This document shows, in pieces, positions 15,937-26,066 of a DNA stretch of 38,402 nt (positions are counted from its first letter, which is position 1; every line of letters starts with the position of its first letter). The notes under the pieces were generated by a model. It saw nothing but the letters and a program-made list of their open reading frames with translations, searched no databases and was not told the origin of the DNA. Origin of the DNA: an uncultured Candidatus Thioglobus sp. (GTDB taxonomy: Bacteria > Pseudomonadota > Gammaproteobacteria > PS1 > Pseudothioglobaceae). Both the position numbers and the translations under genes were made by a program. Location: positions 1 to 38,402 of the forward strand of contig GG730002.1 of the NCBI GenBank assembly GCA_000205985.2, read 5' to 3'.

Positions 15937-17074
15937 CGTGTTTTTGAAAGAATGATTTTAAAGTTGGATTGTCGTTAATTAGATTCATACCAAAACCACG
16001 CAGCCACCTAAGTGGTTCGTTATTTTCTTTATAAATCCAATTCAGCCCAGTCATGGTTTTTGCCATTAGTTCGTTGTCTAATCGACGAGCTCTGGCGTAA
16101 GAACGCAATACACCATAATCTCCTAAAATCTTTGAACTTGATTTTAATTGATCCGATAATTCTTTAACATCTGAAAAACCAAGGTTAACTCCTTGGCCAG
16201 CAAGTGGATGAATGTTATGCGCTGCATCGCCAATTAATACTAAATTTTCTTTTACGTATTCTTTAGCACTACGCTCAATGAGTGGGAATGCCTGAATCTT
16301 GCTTAAAACTTTAAACTGGCCAAACTGATATTCCACACCTGCTGAAAGTCGACTGGAAAATTCATCGGTTGATAAACTCGTCAACTCATCCGCCAATGGA
16401 CTTTCTGCTGACCAAACGATTGAGGCTTGAGTATCACTCAAAGGCAATAAGGCGATAATACTGTCGGATAAAAATCGCTGCCAAGTGGTATTTTCAAACC
16501 CTTTCTCCGATTCAATGTTGCAAACGATGGCTTTTTGCTGATAATCAGTTTCACTAAAATCAATGCTGGATAATTCCCTGATGCGCGACCTTGCTCCATC
16601 AGCAGCCACTAATAAATGACAAGATATTTGATCTTGATTGTCCAGTTGAACTTGATAACCATCATCGGTTTTTTTAATACCCTCAAGTTTGGCTGAGATG
16701 AACTCAACCTTAGTATTACTAAGCGCTTCAAACAATGCAGACTGAATAACGTCATTTTCAATAATATAACCTAGGTGGTCTAATCCTTCATCGGCACTAC
16801 TAAAGTTTAAATGGCCGTGAGAATTTTGATCCCACACTTTGGTGTCGGTAAAAGCGTACTTACGTTTGATCAAATTCCATGCACCTAGTTTTTCTAACAG
16901 ATTTTCTGATTTTGGCGTAATGGCACTAACGCGCGTATGAAACTGATCATTCAGTGTTGGATTAGAATTATTAGGCTCAACAATGGCAATTTTTAAATCT
17001 TGGTCTGCCATCGATAAGGCAAACGATTGCCCCACCATGCCACCGCCAGCAATAATAATGTCAAAGCTATCCAT
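15920..17074 (-). CDS. FAD-dependent ubiquinone-pathway hydroxylase (UbiH/UbiI family)
   Basis: The 384-residue flavoprotein belongs to the UbiH/UbiF/UbiI/VisC family of aromatic ring hydroxylases in ubiquinone synthesis. The dinucleotide fold GGGMVGQS lies at residues 10-17, a GARSRIRELS segment (the family DG motif, ADGARS) near residue 160, and GDAAHNIHPLAGQGVNLG at about 286-303 contacts the FAD ribityl chain. Which ring position it hydroxylates cannot be told from sequence alone. It starts 1 nt into the pmbA stop (TAATG), so it is the last gene of the long minus-strand run, and converges on the cyclo-ligase gene. Confidence 0.88.
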   Translation of the reverse strand: MDSFDIIIAGGGMVGQSFALSMADQDLKIAIVEPNNSNPTLNDQFHTRVSAITPKSENLLEKLGAWNLIKRKYAFTDTKVWDQNSHGHLNFSSADEGLDHLGYIIENDVIQSALFEALSNTKVEFISAKLEGIKKTDDGYQVQLDNQDQISCHLLVAADGARSRIRELSSIDFSETDYQQKAIVCNIESEKGFENTTWQRFLSDSIIALLPLSDTQASIVWSAESPLADELTSLSTDEFSSRLSAGVEYQFGQFKVLSKIQAFPLIERSAKEYVKENLVLIGDAAHNIHPLAGQGVNLGFSDVKELSDQLKSSSKILGDYGVLRSYARARRLDNELMAKTMTGLNWIYKENNEPLRWLRGFGMNLINDNPTLKSFFQKHATGKL

Positions 17075-18393
17075 TAACCTTCTCCGGCAATGGTCATTTG
17101 ATTAATCAATACCGAACCAACTTTTAGGTTGCTACGCTGATCAACATCAGTACCCACATGAACAATACCCAGCAACATGTCTTTTAGATTGCCGGCAATG
17201 GTCAAGCCCGATACTGGGTATTGAATTTTTCCATTTTCCACCCAAAAACCCAATGCACCACGAGAATAATCACCCGTAGTACCATTTATTCCTTGGCCCA
17301 TGAGTTCAGTAACCACTAGACCTTTGCCCATGTCTTGAATCATTTCATCGAGTCCACCTTCAAAGTTGGCATCAACCATCACATTGTTAACACCACCAGC
17401 ATTGGCCGTGGTTTTTAAGCCCAATTGATTGGCCGAATATTGACCCATCACGTAACTTTTAACACGGCCATCATGAATAAAATATTGCTCTCGCTTGAGT
17501 ACCCCATCAGTATCAAAAGCTTTAGCGCCCAATGTTTTTTTGACAAATGGGCGCTCTAACAGGCTAATGTTTTTAGGCAAAATAATTTGATCAATGCTGT
17601 CCAGTAAAAATGTTGATTTTTTGTATTGTCTAGAACCGCTGAGTGCCCCCAATAATTGGGAGAACAGCCCGCCCGATAAGCGCGATGTAAAAATAACTGG
17701 GCATTTTTGTGACGTCAATGATTGTGCACCTAGCTTTTGCTGAGCCAAGGAAGCCGCCTTTATGCCAACGGTTTTAGGTGGGTTTAAATCATTTGCATCA
17801 AGTGCTGTAGTGTATTCATAGGCCGTTTGTTTGTCCTCGCCTCTTTTTGCAATTAGTGAGCAATGCAGCGAATGACGGGTACTGCTTTGTGTGGCAATCA
17901 AACCATTGGAATTAGCGTACAAGCCTTCACCTTCAAAACTAGACACTTCACTGCCTTCAGAGTTGTCAATCTCGTCTTGTTCTAAGGCAATTGCTTCACA
18001 CTCTTTAGCCAGATCAATGCTGTGTTGTGCATCCAAATCCCATGGATGGTACAAATCCAAATCAGGCGCATCAAAAGCCATGAGTTCTTTGGGCGCCAAA
18101 CCGTTAAAAGGATCGTCTTGAGTGTATTTCGCAATTAAACAAGCCGATTCGATGGTTTTGTTTAAACTGTCTTTACTCAGATCCACACTAGAGGCGTGGC
18201 CTTTTTTTTGGCCCATATACACGTTAATATCAAAACTTTTATCCAAGTGGTATTGCAGCGTTTCCACCTCACCCAGTCTGACAGAAGTGGATACGCCAGA
18301 ACTAGATCCTAGTGATATCTCATAATCACTGACGTTGTATTGTTTTAATAAATCAATGGCCAGTTGTGCGGTTTGCTCTAATGATGGCGACAT
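17074..18393 (-). CDS. pmbA: Metalloprotease-related protein PmbA (TldE)
   Basis: PmbA/TldE is the partner subunit of the TldD/TldE protease that processes microcin B17-like peptides and degrades CcdA. It lacks the zinc site itself. The 439-residue frame shows the family C-terminal signature KTTANAGGVNNVM followed by MGQGINGTTGDYSRGALGFWVENG, and the ending TIAGNLKDMLLGIVHVGTD. An upstream in-frame TTG (18399) would add two residues, but ATG 18393 is preferred. There is no good Shine-Dalgarno, so translation is probably coupled to the preceding gene, which stops 7 nt earlier. tldD is not in the window. Confidence 0.93.
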   Translation of the reverse strand: MSPSLEQTAQLAIDLLKQYNVSDYEISLGSSSGVSTSVRLGEVETLQYHLDKSFDINVYMGQKKGHASSVDLSKDSLNKTIESACLIAKYTQDDPFNGLAPKELMAFDAPDLDLYHPWDLDAQHSIDLAKECEAIALEQDEIDNSEGSEVSSFEGEGLYANSNGLIATQSSTRHSLHCSLIAKRGEDKQTAYEYTTALDANDLNPPKTVGIKAASLAQQKLGAQSLTSQKCPVIFTSRLSGGLFSQLLGALSGSRQYKKSTFLLDSIDQIILPKNISLLERPFVKKTLGAKAFDTDGVLKREQYFIHDGRVKSYVMGQYSANQLGLKTTANAGGVNNVMVDANFEGGLDEMIQDMGKGLVVTELMGQGINGTTGDYSRGALGFWVENGKIQYPVSGLTIAGNLKDMLLGIVHVGTDVDQRSNLKVGSVLINQMTIAGEG

Positions 18394-18400
18394 GGTCAAA

Positions 18401-19153
18401 TTATACTAAGTAATCCAAGTCGGTTGGCTGTGGAAATTGAATAGAGTGTTGCGCATGACTTTGATCACTAAACACCAATGATTTTACAGGTGACCACAAA
18501 GCCAACACGCCCAAAATAATGATCAATGCGCCCGAAAATTTTCTTACTATTGGTCTCTTAATGGCTTCACTGAGTTTTAGAGAAAACCCAGCCATTAACA
18601 ACAAACTCGGCAATGTTCCTAATCCAAAAGCTAGCATAATCATCCCGCCTTGAACGGCAGAACCAGACACGATAGCAAAACTCAACGCACCGTAGACTAA
18701 GCCACAAGGAATACCGCCCCAAAATAAGCCTACTAAAAACGCACTTTTTAGATTTTTTACCGGTAAGAATCGCTTAGTGATGGGTTGTAATACCGCCCAA
18801 AGTTTGGCACCTATTTTTTCTAATGCTTGTATTCCCATGTACCAATTAGCAATGTAAAAGCCCACCATAATCATCAGTACGCCTGAAAAAATTCTCAATA
18901 CTTTATCAAACACGCTCATTTGTAGCATGTTTGATAGTAGCTCACCAATGAGACCAAAAATCGCGCCCAACAAAATGTAACTTAAGATGCGGCCCAAGTT
19001 GTAATTAAAATGATAAAGTGAAATCTGTTTTGAATCAGACCTTACTTGTTCTGGTAAAGAAGCGGTCAGCATGCCAACCACACCACCGCACATGCTCAAG
19101 CAATGAACGCCACCCAATAGGCCCATTAGAAAAACAGAGATTAGAATATCCAT
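18401..19153 (-). CDS. Sulfite exporter TauE/SafE-type (UreH-like) membrane protein
   Basis: This 250-residue integral membrane protein has about six hydrophobic helices. The N-terminus carries GLLGGVHCLSMCGGVVG at residues 12-28 and the second half the related WGGIPCGLVYGAL, the paired HC..CGG/PCG motif typical of the UreH-like/DsbD-like transporter domain found near cbb3 oxidase and metal genes. Databases usually call it sulfite exporter TauE/SafE family. Real substrates are uncertain: sulfite, nickel or copper, or electrons are all candidates. The start overlaps the corC stop by 1 nt, and pmbA follows at once. Confidence 0.75.
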   Translation of the reverse strand: MDILISVFLMGLLGGVHCLSMCGGVVGMLTASLPEQVRSDSKQISLYHFNYNLGRILSYILLGAIFGLIGELLSNMLQMSVFDKVLRIFSGVLMIMVGFYIANWYMGIQALEKIGAKLWAVLQPITKRFLPVKNLKSAFLVGLFWGGIPCGLVYGALSFAIVSGSAVQGGMIMLAFGLGTLPSLLLMAGFSLKLSEAIKRPIVRKFSGALIIILGVLALWSPVKSLVFSDQSHAQHSIQFPQPTDLDYLV

Positions 19154-20007
19154 TAACCTTCAGGATTAATAATGTCAGGCGCTTTTTTTACTTCCAGTAG
19201 GTGCAGCCTTCTAGAATCGGTTTTTAACACCTTAAAATGAAAACCTTGTAAAGTGATTTCACTCATCTGTTCTGGCAAATAAGTAAAACCTGAAACAACC
19301 AAACCGGCTACAGTATCTGCATTGTCAGTTTCTAAGCTTACTTCAAAAAATTCATTGAACTCTTCCAGCGGTGTATTGGCCTTTAGTAAATATCGTCCCC
19401 CACCAAAATCGATGATGTTGTCTTCTTCCATGTCATGCTCATCTTCAATCTCGCCAACAATCTGTTCAAGTACGTCCTCAAGTGTAATCAATCCGGCGAT
19501 TTCACCGTACTCATCCATTACAATTGCCATGTGTGATTTTTTTTGCTGAAAATCTCTAAGCAAGGCGCCCAGTGTTTTACTCTCTGGCACCAAAATAGAA
19601 GGTCTTAAATATTCTTTGTAGCTGAATTCTTTTTTTCTATCACCAGCTAAATACCCTAATAAATCCTTTGCCAAAACAACGCCTTTTATTTTATTTTTTT
19701 GACTGTTGAACACGGGGAATCGAGAATGCGCCGATTTAATCATAACATCAAGAAAATCTTTTGTTTTGGCATTGTGCTCAATAATCACCATTTTTGATTT
19801 TGGCACCATCACATCACGCACTTCCATGTTTTCTAATTGCATGGTTCCCTCAATGATTGATCGTGTGTGTGAATCAATGACGTGACTTTCTTCTGCTTCC
19901 TTTAAAACCTGTAAAAGCTCATTGCTTGAATGCAATGCTTGATGAAAAAATTGTTTTTTTAGTCTTTGTAAAAAAGACAATATCGACGGAGGGTGTTCTT
20001 CTTTCAT
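19153..20007 (-). CDS. corC: CorC/YbeX-type CBS-domain protein
   Basis: The 284-residue cytoplasmic protein has a CBS pair (about residues 55-190, starting EVRDVMVPKSKMVIIE and containing HMAIVMDEYGEIAGLITLEDVLEQIVGEI) followed by a CorC_HlyC-associated domain (about 200-275). This is the YbeX/CorC layout; it lacks the DUF21 membrane domain of larger relatives. YbeX has been linked to Mg2+/Co2+ efflux and, with YbeY, to ribosome maturation. ybeY and phoH are not adjacent here. It lies 40 nt after rnfH in the minus-strand run and overlaps the next gene by 1 nt. Confidence 0.88.
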   Translation of the reverse strand: MKEEHPPSILSFLQRLKKQFFHQALHSSNELLQVLKEAEESHVIDSHTRSIIEGTMQLENMEVRDVMVPKSKMVIIEHNAKTKDFLDVMIKSAHSRFPVFNSQKNKIKGVVLAKDLLGYLAGDRKKEFSYKEYLRPSILVPESKTLGALLRDFQQKKSHMAIVMDEYGEIAGLITLEDVLEQIVGEIEDEHDMEEDNIIDFGGGRYLLKANTPLEEFNEFFEVSLETDNADTVAGLVVSGFTYLPEQMSEITLQGFHFKVLKTDSRRLHLLEVKKAPDIINPEG

Positions 20008-20047
20008 GTAACTCTAATTAACGGATAGATGGTTATTTTACCAAGAT

Positions 20048-20344
20048 TTAGGGCTTTTTGCCACTGCGCATTTCTTTGCCTTGGGCGGCGCGCTCTTTAC
20101 GCACCTTTTTAGGATCGGCGATTAATGGTCGATAAATCTCAACCCTGTCTTTCTCTCGAAGTACAGCGTCTAATTTAGCAATTTTTCCAAAAATACCGGT
20201 CTTGTCTATTTTAAGATTAATCTGCGGGTATTTATCCAAAATTCCAGAAATTTCAACGGCTTGTTTTAGCGTTGTTCCTTCATCCACTTCAAGGCTAAGT
20301 AGTGTTTGTTCTTTCTCTAAAGCATAGGTCACTTCAATGAGCAT
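20048..20344 (-). CDS. rnfH: RnfH family ubiquitin-like protein
   Basis: This 98-residue protein has the beta-grasp pattern of the RnfH/UPF0125 family ([23 protein letters not shown], then [13 protein letters not shown] at about residues 63-75, and a basic [11 protein letters not shown] tail). RnfH homologues occur beside ratA-smpB or rnf genes; the biochemical role is not established. An in-frame GTG at 20347 directly precedes the ATG chosen here. The start lies inside the 3' end of hisA (11-nt overlap), so translation is coupled. Confidence 0.87.
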   Translation of the reverse strand: MLIEVTYALEKEQTLLSLEVDEGTTLKQAVEISGILDKYPQINLKIDKTGIFGKIAKLDAVLREKDRVEIYRPLIADPKKVRKERAAQGKEMRSGKKP

Positions 20345-21065
20345 CACAAAGCCTTTGTGCTTGTTTAAAGTCTAGCGTGCCTTCGTAAATTGCACGACCA
20401 GTAATCGCCCCCATGATGCCGTGATGCGCCTCAACCAATAGATTGGAGATATCATCCATATTAGTAATGCCGCCCGAAGCAATGATTGGAATTGAAGTTT
20501 GCTTGGCTAAATCTGCTGTGGCTTCAACATTAACGCCCTGCATCATACCGTCACGAGCAATATCGGTATAAACAATTGAACTGACACCATCTTGCTCAAA
20601 TTTCTTAGATAAATCCACCACATGTAAATCAGTTTGTTTGGCCCAGCCTTCAGTAGCCACCAAACCATTATTTGCATCCAAACCTACAATCACCTTACCA
20701 GGAAATTCACGGCACAATTCAGACACAAACTCAGGATTAGTGACAGCCATCGTACCTATGATCAAATAACTAATACCCGCCTCAACGTATGTATTGGCAA
20801 TATCCATGTTGCGAATACCGCCGCCGATCTGCACTGGAAGGTCTGGAAATTTATTAGTGATCTCAGTCACACTAGTGGCGTTGATTGGCTTACCTTCAAA
20901 TGCACCGTTCAGATCCACTAGGTGCAATCTTTTCGCACCTTGCTCTACCCACTGCGCCGCCATTTCAGATGGATTGTCCGAAAATACCGTAGTGTCATCC
21001 ATAAGTCCTTGTCTTAGGCGAACACACTGGCCATCTTTTAAATCAATTGCGGGAATAATAATCAT
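20334..21065 (-). CDS. hisA: Phosphoribosylformimino-AICAR phosphate (ProFAR) isomerase HisA
   Basis: HisA is a TIM-barrel isomerase that opens the ribose of ProFAR to PRFAR, the fourth step of histidine synthesis. The 243-residue protein has the general base Asp8 in [13 protein letters not shown], the phosphate loop QIGGGIR at 79-85, the catalytic Asp130 in VGLDANNG and the C-terminal phosphate motif ASGGITN. Length is standard. It is separated from any other his gene: upstream is comM (15 nt away) and downstream rnfH overlaps. The histidine pathway genes are therefore scattered in this genome, unlike the E. coli operon. Confidence 0.95.
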   Translation of the reverse strand: MIIIPAIDLKDGQCVRLRQGLMDDTTVFSDNPSEMAAQWVEQGAKRLHLVDLNGAFEGKPINATSVTEITNKFPDLPVQIGGGIRNMDIANTYVEAGISYLIIGTMAVTNPEFVSELCREFPGKVIVGLDANNGLVATEGWAKQTDLHVVDLSKKFEQDGVSSIVYTDIARDGMMQGVNVEATADLAKQTSIPIIASGGITNMDDISNLLVEAHHGIMGAITGRAIYEGTLDFKQAQRLCDAH

Positions 21066-21080
21066 ATCTTTAATGTTTTT

Positions 21081-22587
21081 CTAACTAGCATGACGACGAT
21101 AACTGATGGCCTCGATTAAATGCGTCTTATCAACCAACTCGCTATTATCAATATCGGCAATGGTTCTTGCTACTTTTAATATTCGGTGATAAGCTCTTGC
21201 CGAGAGTTGTAATTTATCAATCACACTTTCTAGTAACTGTTTGTTTTCTTTATCCAATTTAACCAGTTTTTCTATCTCATCAGGGTTTAACCTATCGTTG
21301 GATTTCTTCTGGCGCTTCAACTGAACATTATAAGCACTTAACACTCTGTTACGTATGGTTTCACTGCCTTCGGACTTAATGTCGTCTTGATTTAACAACA
21401 CTTCTTTAGGCAATGGTGGCACGTCAAGCACCATGTCGATACGATCTAACAGTGGGCCTGATATTTTTGAATGATACTTATCAATTTGGTCTTCCGTACA
21501 ATGACACCTAGCACTGCCATCTCCTGCATATCCACAAGGGCAAGGATTCATCGCACCAATTAATTGAAAATTAGCCGGAAAAGTGACTTGTTGTGCTGCT
21601 CTAGAAAGATGCACCTCACCATTCTCTAGTGGTTGCCTCAATACTTCAAGTACCTGACGTGGAAACTCAGGCAGCTCATCTAAAAATAACACGCCTTCAT
21701 GTGCAAGTGATATTTCGCCCGGCTTTGGATTAGTGCCGCCACCCACCAAAGCAACCGCTGAAGAAGAATGATGTGGCGAACGAAAAGGACGAACTTTCAA
21801 CTCAGAAAGCTCTAAATACTTATTAGCAATTGAATAAATCGAGGCTCGCTCTAATGCTTTTTTGTGTCGTTAATGGTGGCATGATTGATGGCAATCTTTC
21901 TGATAACATGGTTTTTCCAGAACCTGGAGGGCCAATTAACAAGATATTATGCCCGCCAGCAGCAGCAATTTCTAACGCTCGTTTGGCATGGTATTGCCCT
22001 TTAACCTGAGAAAAATCTTTGCTGTATATTGCAGCTTGATGAGCATTCATCTCAGAAGCTTTAACTTCTACTGCACCTTGTAAAAAAGCACACACCTCTA
22101 ATAAATGTTCGCATGGATGAATAACTGCACCATCAACCAAAGCACATTGGTCCATATTGTTTTTTGGAATGACAATGGCATGCCCTTGCTCACTAGCCTT
22201 CACAATCGCCGGCAACAAGCCTTCTGTTGTTCGTAATAAACCATCCAACCCAAGCTCACCAAAAAATTCAAGATCGGCAATGTTAACTTGAGGCTTTAAT
22301 TGTTTAGACGCGACAAGTAAACCTAAAGCGATGGGTAAATCATAACGACCACCACTTTTAGGTAAATTAGCCGGTGCTAAACTAACAGTGATACGGCCTT
22401 TAGGGAACTTAAAATTTGAGTTCATTAACGCACTGCGAACTCTGTCCTTACTTTCCTTAACCGCACCTTCTGGCAAACCCACAATGGTAAAACTCGGCAA
22501 GCCACCAGAAATATGGACTTCAATGGTGACCAGTGGTGCATCCATGCCTGTTGAGGCACGAGTAAAAATTTTGGCTAATTGACTCAT
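21081..22587 (-). CDS. comM: ComM/YifB Mg-chelatase-like AAA+ ATPase; one frameshift
   Basis: ComM is a hexameric helicase that drives branch migration when natural-transformation DNA is integrated. The N-terminal part (start [14 protein letters not shown]) has the LonC-like domain and Walker [10 protein letters not shown]; the C-terminal part has [11 protein letters not shown], Walker [21 protein letters not shown] and the Mg-chelatase C domain ([15 protein letters not shown]). Together about 500 residues, the family length. The frame breaks at the T6 run 21858-21863 on the plus strand; removing one base gives the continuous family sequence [14 protein letters not shown]. The ATG at 22587 overlaps the tsaD stop by 4 nt, better than the upstream GTG. 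Confidence 0.9.
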
Positions 22588-23606
22588 ACGGCTTCTAATT
22601 CCTCCAGGCTCCACCTTGGTTTAATGATGATCTCATTGCCTACAGATGATTGCCCTTTGGTTAACCTTAAATGGCCTGCTAAGGCAATCATAGCGCCATT
22701 ATCCGTACAAAATTCTTGACCAGGATAAAAAACTTCTACGTCTAATTTTTTACCCATTTGGTTTAGAACTTGGCGTAGTGATTGATTGGCACTGACGCCA
22801 CCAGCGACCACCAAAGTAGAATAATGCGTTTTCTCTATTGCCCTTCGACATTTAATCATCAGTGTTTGTGTGCTAGCCACTTCAAAGGCTTTAGCAATAT
22901 CAGCTTTTTCATTGGGGTATTTAGCGAAAGTATTACGAGCAAATGTTTTTAATCCGCTAAAACTAAAATCTAACCCTGGTCGGTCGGTCATTGGCCTTGG
23001 GAATTTAAACCTTGTTTCATCACCTTGCTCAGCTAAAGCAGCTAAAGCGGGGCCACCTGGATAACCCAAACCTAAGATTTTAGCCGTCTTATCAAAAGCT
23101 TCACCCACTGCATCATCCAATGACTCGCCTAAAATTTTATATTCGCCAATACTCTTAACATCAACTAACATTGTGTGCCCTCCAGAAACTAAAAGTGCCA
23201 CAAAAGGAAATTTAGGACGGAATTCTTTCAGCAGAGGTGCCAATAAATGCCCCTCCATATGATGCACTGCTATGGCAGGAATTCTTAAACTCCAAGCTAG
23301 GCTTTTAGCAATGGATGAGCCCACCAATAATGCGCCTGCCAGCCCTGGTCCAGCTGTATAAGCAACACCACTAATGTTACTAAGTTTAAGATTAGCATCA
23401 GACAATACCGCTTTAATCAAAGGAATGGCTCTTTGAATATGATCCCTTGAAGCAAGCTCTGGCACCACACCACCATATTGTGCGTGCATCTCGACCTGAG
23501 AAAATAATTGATGGGCAATTAAGCCTTGCTCAGATGAATAAAGACCAATGCCGGTTTCATCACAAGAGCTTTCAATGCCCAGCGTAATAAACGGCCTAAT
23601 CCTCAC
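22584..23606 (-). CDS. tsaD: tRNA N6-threonylcarbamoyladenosine transferase TsaD
   Basis: TsaD transfers threonylcarbamoyl from its adenylate to A37 of ANN-decoding tRNAs, together with TsaB, TsaE and TsaC. The 340-residue ASKHA protein shows [13 protein letters not shown] at residues 7-19, the metal-binding HHMEGH at 115-120, VSGGHTML, the GEAFDKTAK segment and the C-terminal [10 protein letters not shown] metal motif. Length is typical. The start is GTG 23606, giving the correct family N-terminus, and overlaps lptB by 11 nt; the stop overlaps comM by 4 nt, so the three genes are translationally coupled. Confidence 0.96.
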   Translation of the reverse strand: MRIRPFITLGIESSCDETGIGLYSSEQGLIAHQLFSQVEMHAQYGGVVPELASRDHIQRAIPLIKAVLSDANLKLSNISGVAYTAGPGLAGALLVGSSIAKSLAWSLRIPAIAVHHMEGHLLAPLLKEFRPKFPFVALLVSGGHTMLVDVKSIGEYKILGESLDDAVGEAFDKTAKILGLGYPGGPALAALAEQGDETRFKFPRPMTDRPGLDFSFSGLKTFARNTFAKYPNEKADIAKAFEVASTQTLMIKCRRAIEKTHYSTLVVAGGVSANQSLRQVLNQMGKKLDVEVFYPGQEFCTDNGAMIALAGHLRLTKGQSSVGNEIIIKPRWSLEELEAV

Positions 23607-24333
23607 TTTTTGATTCGCCTAAATAGACCTTCTTGACTTCCTCGTTTGATAAGATTTCTTGCTTATTACCTTGGGCAATAATCTTCCCGCCGTGTAATAC
23701 ATAAGAATGATCGCAAGTATCTAGCATTTCTCGATAATTGTGGTCAGTAATCAAGACGCCGATTCCCCTGTCTTTTAAATGATAAATAATTTGTTGGATG
23801 TCGCCCACTGAAATTGGGTCTACACCCGCAAAAGGCTCATCCAATAGTACAAACTTTGGATCCATAGCCAACGCTCTGGCAATCTCTACTCGCCTTCTCT
23901 CTCCACCCGAAAGACTTAAACCATCAATATGGCGAATGTGCTCAATGTGAAATTCTGCAAGCAATTCTTCTAACCGGTGTTTTCTTTGTTTTTTTTCAAG
24001 ATCTTTATTAACTTGCAAAACCGCCATAATATTATCTTCAACCGAAAGCTTACGAAAAATCGAAGGCTCTTGTGGCAAATAACCCAAACCCAGATGAGCA
24101 CGCTTATGCATGGGCAATTTGCCCACCTTACGATGATCGATAAATACTTCGCCTTTATCGGCACTCACCAGACCACAAGCGATGTAAAAACAGGTGGTTT
24201 TTCCTGCACCATTGGGACCTAAAAGACCAACAATTTCACCACTTTTTACCTCAAAAGAAACATCGCTCACTACCTCACGTTGAGCGTATTTCTTTCGAAT
24301 GTTTTTAACTTCCAAGGAGTACAAGACTTTCAT
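23596..24333 (-). CDS. lptB: Lipopolysaccharide export ATPase LptB
   Basis: LptB powers extraction of LPS from the inner membrane with LptF, LptG and LptC. The 245-residue ABC ATPase has Walker [10 protein letters not shown] at 39-47, signature [15 protein letters not shown] and Walker [14 protein letters not shown], followed by the H-loop ITDHN; the LSGGERRR and [11 protein letters not shown] strings are typical of LptB rather than other ABC ATPases. Start is ATG 24333. lptA and lptC, often immediately upstream, are absent; birA lies upstream instead. Confidence 0.94.
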   Translation of the reverse strand: MKVLYSLEVKNIRKKYAQREVVSDVSFEVKSGEIVGLLGPNGAGKTTCFYIACGLVSADKGEVFIDHRKVGKLPMHKRAHLGLGYLPQEPSIFRKLSVEDNIMAVLQVNKDLEKKQRKHRLEELLAEFHIEHIRHIDGLSLSGGERRRVEIARALAMDPKFVLLDEPFAGVDPISVGDIQQIIYHLKDRGIGVLITDHNYREMLDTCDHSYVLHGGKIIAQGNKQEILSNEEVKKVYLGESKSED

Positions 24334-24383
24334 GAGTAGGATTTTAATAGATTGAGCATTAATTTGAGTGTTTTAATCTTACC

Positions 24384-25139
24384 CTAAATTAGGTGAATTT
24401 GTTCAGAGCTGTACGCCTCAATCACACCCTTATCCGATTCGATTAACAATGCGCCTTCATCATTAATTCCGTTAGCAACTCCTGTTATTTTCTCATTTTG
24501 ATAACTAAGTTCAAGTGGTTTTCCCGATAGGTAATCGTATTCACGCCACTTGGATTGAAAAGCATCAAGCCCTTGTAATTCAAACACACCGCAATAATCA
24601 ATAATTTTATTAATCAATTTGGCACTAAGTTGCTCAAGATTTGGCGTACTTTGCAAAATTTGATTTAAGTCGATCCATGGCGTTTCACAAACAAAATTTT
24701 CACCTAAGTCGTTATTAAGGCCAAGACCAATAATAACCGATTGGGTGTTATTTTGCACACTGCTCTCAAGCAATATCCCTGCAAGTTTTTGTGTTTGAAA
24801 ATACACGTCGTTTGGCCATTTTAATTTTAATTGATTAATCCCATATTTTTTTGTTAGCACTTCAATCACCGCTAAACCAACCACTAAGCTTAGACCGTTT
24901 AACAACGTATTGACAGAAAAATTACGACGAATTGACAAAAGTATACTGCTGTTCTTTTTGCTCAACCATTGACGATTGTACTGTCCTTTCCCACAAGTCT
25001 GCTCTCGTGCAATGCAGACTTTAGTGTTATTAGAAAAGGGCTGATCCGCTAAATAATCATTCGTACTTGGCGTTGAATCCAGTACAAAACATTCAACGTT
25101 GTCGGGTAATAATTTAGCTAAAGTGGAATAACCAGCCAT
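24384..25139 (-). CDS. birA: Biotin-protein ligase BirA, catalytic form without HTH
   Basis: BirA attaches biotin to the acetyl-CoA carboxylase carrier protein through biotinyl-AMP. The 251-residue protein lacks the N-terminal winged helix of the E. coli repressor, so it is a monofunctional class I ligase. Seen are STNDYL (26-31), LKWPNDV (106-112), the KLAGILLE lysine K118, the GLGLNN segment, and a C-terminal SH3-like domain. The usual biotinyl-AMP loop GRGRRGR is changed to GKGQYNR at 50-56. That loop normally holds the reactive adenylate, so activity may be altered. The gene is divergent from truA over a 50-nt gap. Confidence 0.88.
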   Translation of the reverse strand: MAGYSTLAKLLPDNVECFVLDSTPSTNDYLADQPFSNNTKVCIAREQTCGKGQYNRQWLSKKNSSILLSIRRNFSVNTLLNGLSLVVGLAVIEVLTKKYGINQLKLKWPNDVYFQTQKLAGILLESSVQNNTQSVIIGLGLNNDLGENFVCETPWIDLNQILQSTPNLEQLSAKLINKIIDYCGVFELQGLDAFQSKWREYDYLSGKPLELSYQNEKITGVANGINDEGALLIESDKGVIEAYSSEQIHLI

Positions 25140-25189
25140 GTGATAATTTTTGATAAAATAACTGAATTAATTTTACACTTAAATGATTT

Positions 25190-25933
25190 ATGAAATTAGC
25201 ACTCGGTGTTGAGTACTTAGGCACAAATTTCCACGGTTGGCAATTGCAGAAATCGGGCATTCGAACGGTTCAACAGGTGGTTGAACAAGCGTTATCAAGT
25301 GTGGCAGATCATCCTGTTCGGGTTTTTTGCTCGGGTAGAACTGATGCCGGTGTGCATGCACTGGAACAAGTTATTCATTTTGAAACCACGGCCAAGCGTG
25401 AAGATAAGGCTTGGGTTTTGGGTGGTAACGTCAACTTGCCTTTTGATGTTAATTTTAAGTGGGCTAAGCAAGTCAATGATGATTTTCATGCTCGCTTTGA
25501 TGCCCATGCTCGTCAATACCATTATAAGATTCACAACACACCGGTGCGCTCCGCCGTTAAACATGCTTATACCTTATGGGAGTCAAGAACATTGGACATC
25601 AAGTTGATGAATCAAGCAGCAGAATGCTTAATCGGTGAACATGATTTCTCGAGTTTTCGTGGTAGCTTGTGCCAGGCTAAATCACCCATTAAAACCGTCG
25701 AGTTTATTCGATTAACCCAATCTGGCAATGGAATATTACTGGACATTAAAGCCAATGCTTTTTTGCACCACATGGTACGAAACATCGTAGGAACACTAAT
25801 AAAGGTTGGCAAAGGCGAGCAAGACTCTGCTTGGGTTAAAACCGTTTTGGATGCTAAAGACAGAAAACAAGCTGGGGTTACTGCTGAACCACAAGGCTTA
25901 TACTTTGTAAAAGCTTTTTACGACAACTTCTAA
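25190..25933 (+). CDS. truA: tRNA pseudouridine(38-40) synthase TruA
   Basis: TruA converts uridines 38-40 in the anticodon arm of many tRNAs to pseudouridine. The 247-residue protein has the catalytic Asp52 in CSGRTDAGVHAL, the N-terminal GVEYLGTNFHGWQ segment and the C-terminal FLHHMVRNIVGTL motif. Length is normal. It is the only plus-strand gene between the cyclo-ligase gene and the BicA-like gene, divergent from birA, with its promoter presumably in the 50-nt gap. The next 133 nt hold no clear gene or terminator before the convergent sulP end. Confidence 0.95.
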   Translation: MKLALGVEYLGTNFHGWQLQKSGIRTVQQVVEQALSSVADHPVRVFCSGRTDAGVHALEQVIHFETTAKREDKAWVLGGNVNLPFDVNFKWAKQVNDDFHARFDAHARQYHYKIHNTPVRSAVKHAYTLWESRTLDIKLMNQAAECLIGEHDFSSFRGSLCQAKSPIKTVEFIRLTQSGNGILLDIKANAFLHHMVRNIVGTLIKVGKGEQDSAWVKTVLDAKDRKQAGVTAEPQGLYFVKAFYDNF

Positions 25934-26066
25934 TGTAGAATTAATTTACAAGTATTTTTATTTTTTATGCGGAGGGTTTTGCAAATATTAAGGGAATATA
26001 GATAAACCATATGACCGAAATATTCGCAGAATTCGATAAATTAAAAATAGAAAAGACGAATTAAGT

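Noticed and set aside
26011-26064. 17-codon frame MTEIFAEFDKLKIEKTN in the truA-sulP gap
   Set aside because: Too short, no clear ribosome site, and surrounded by AT-rich DNA. It could be a gene remnant, but nothing supports expression.
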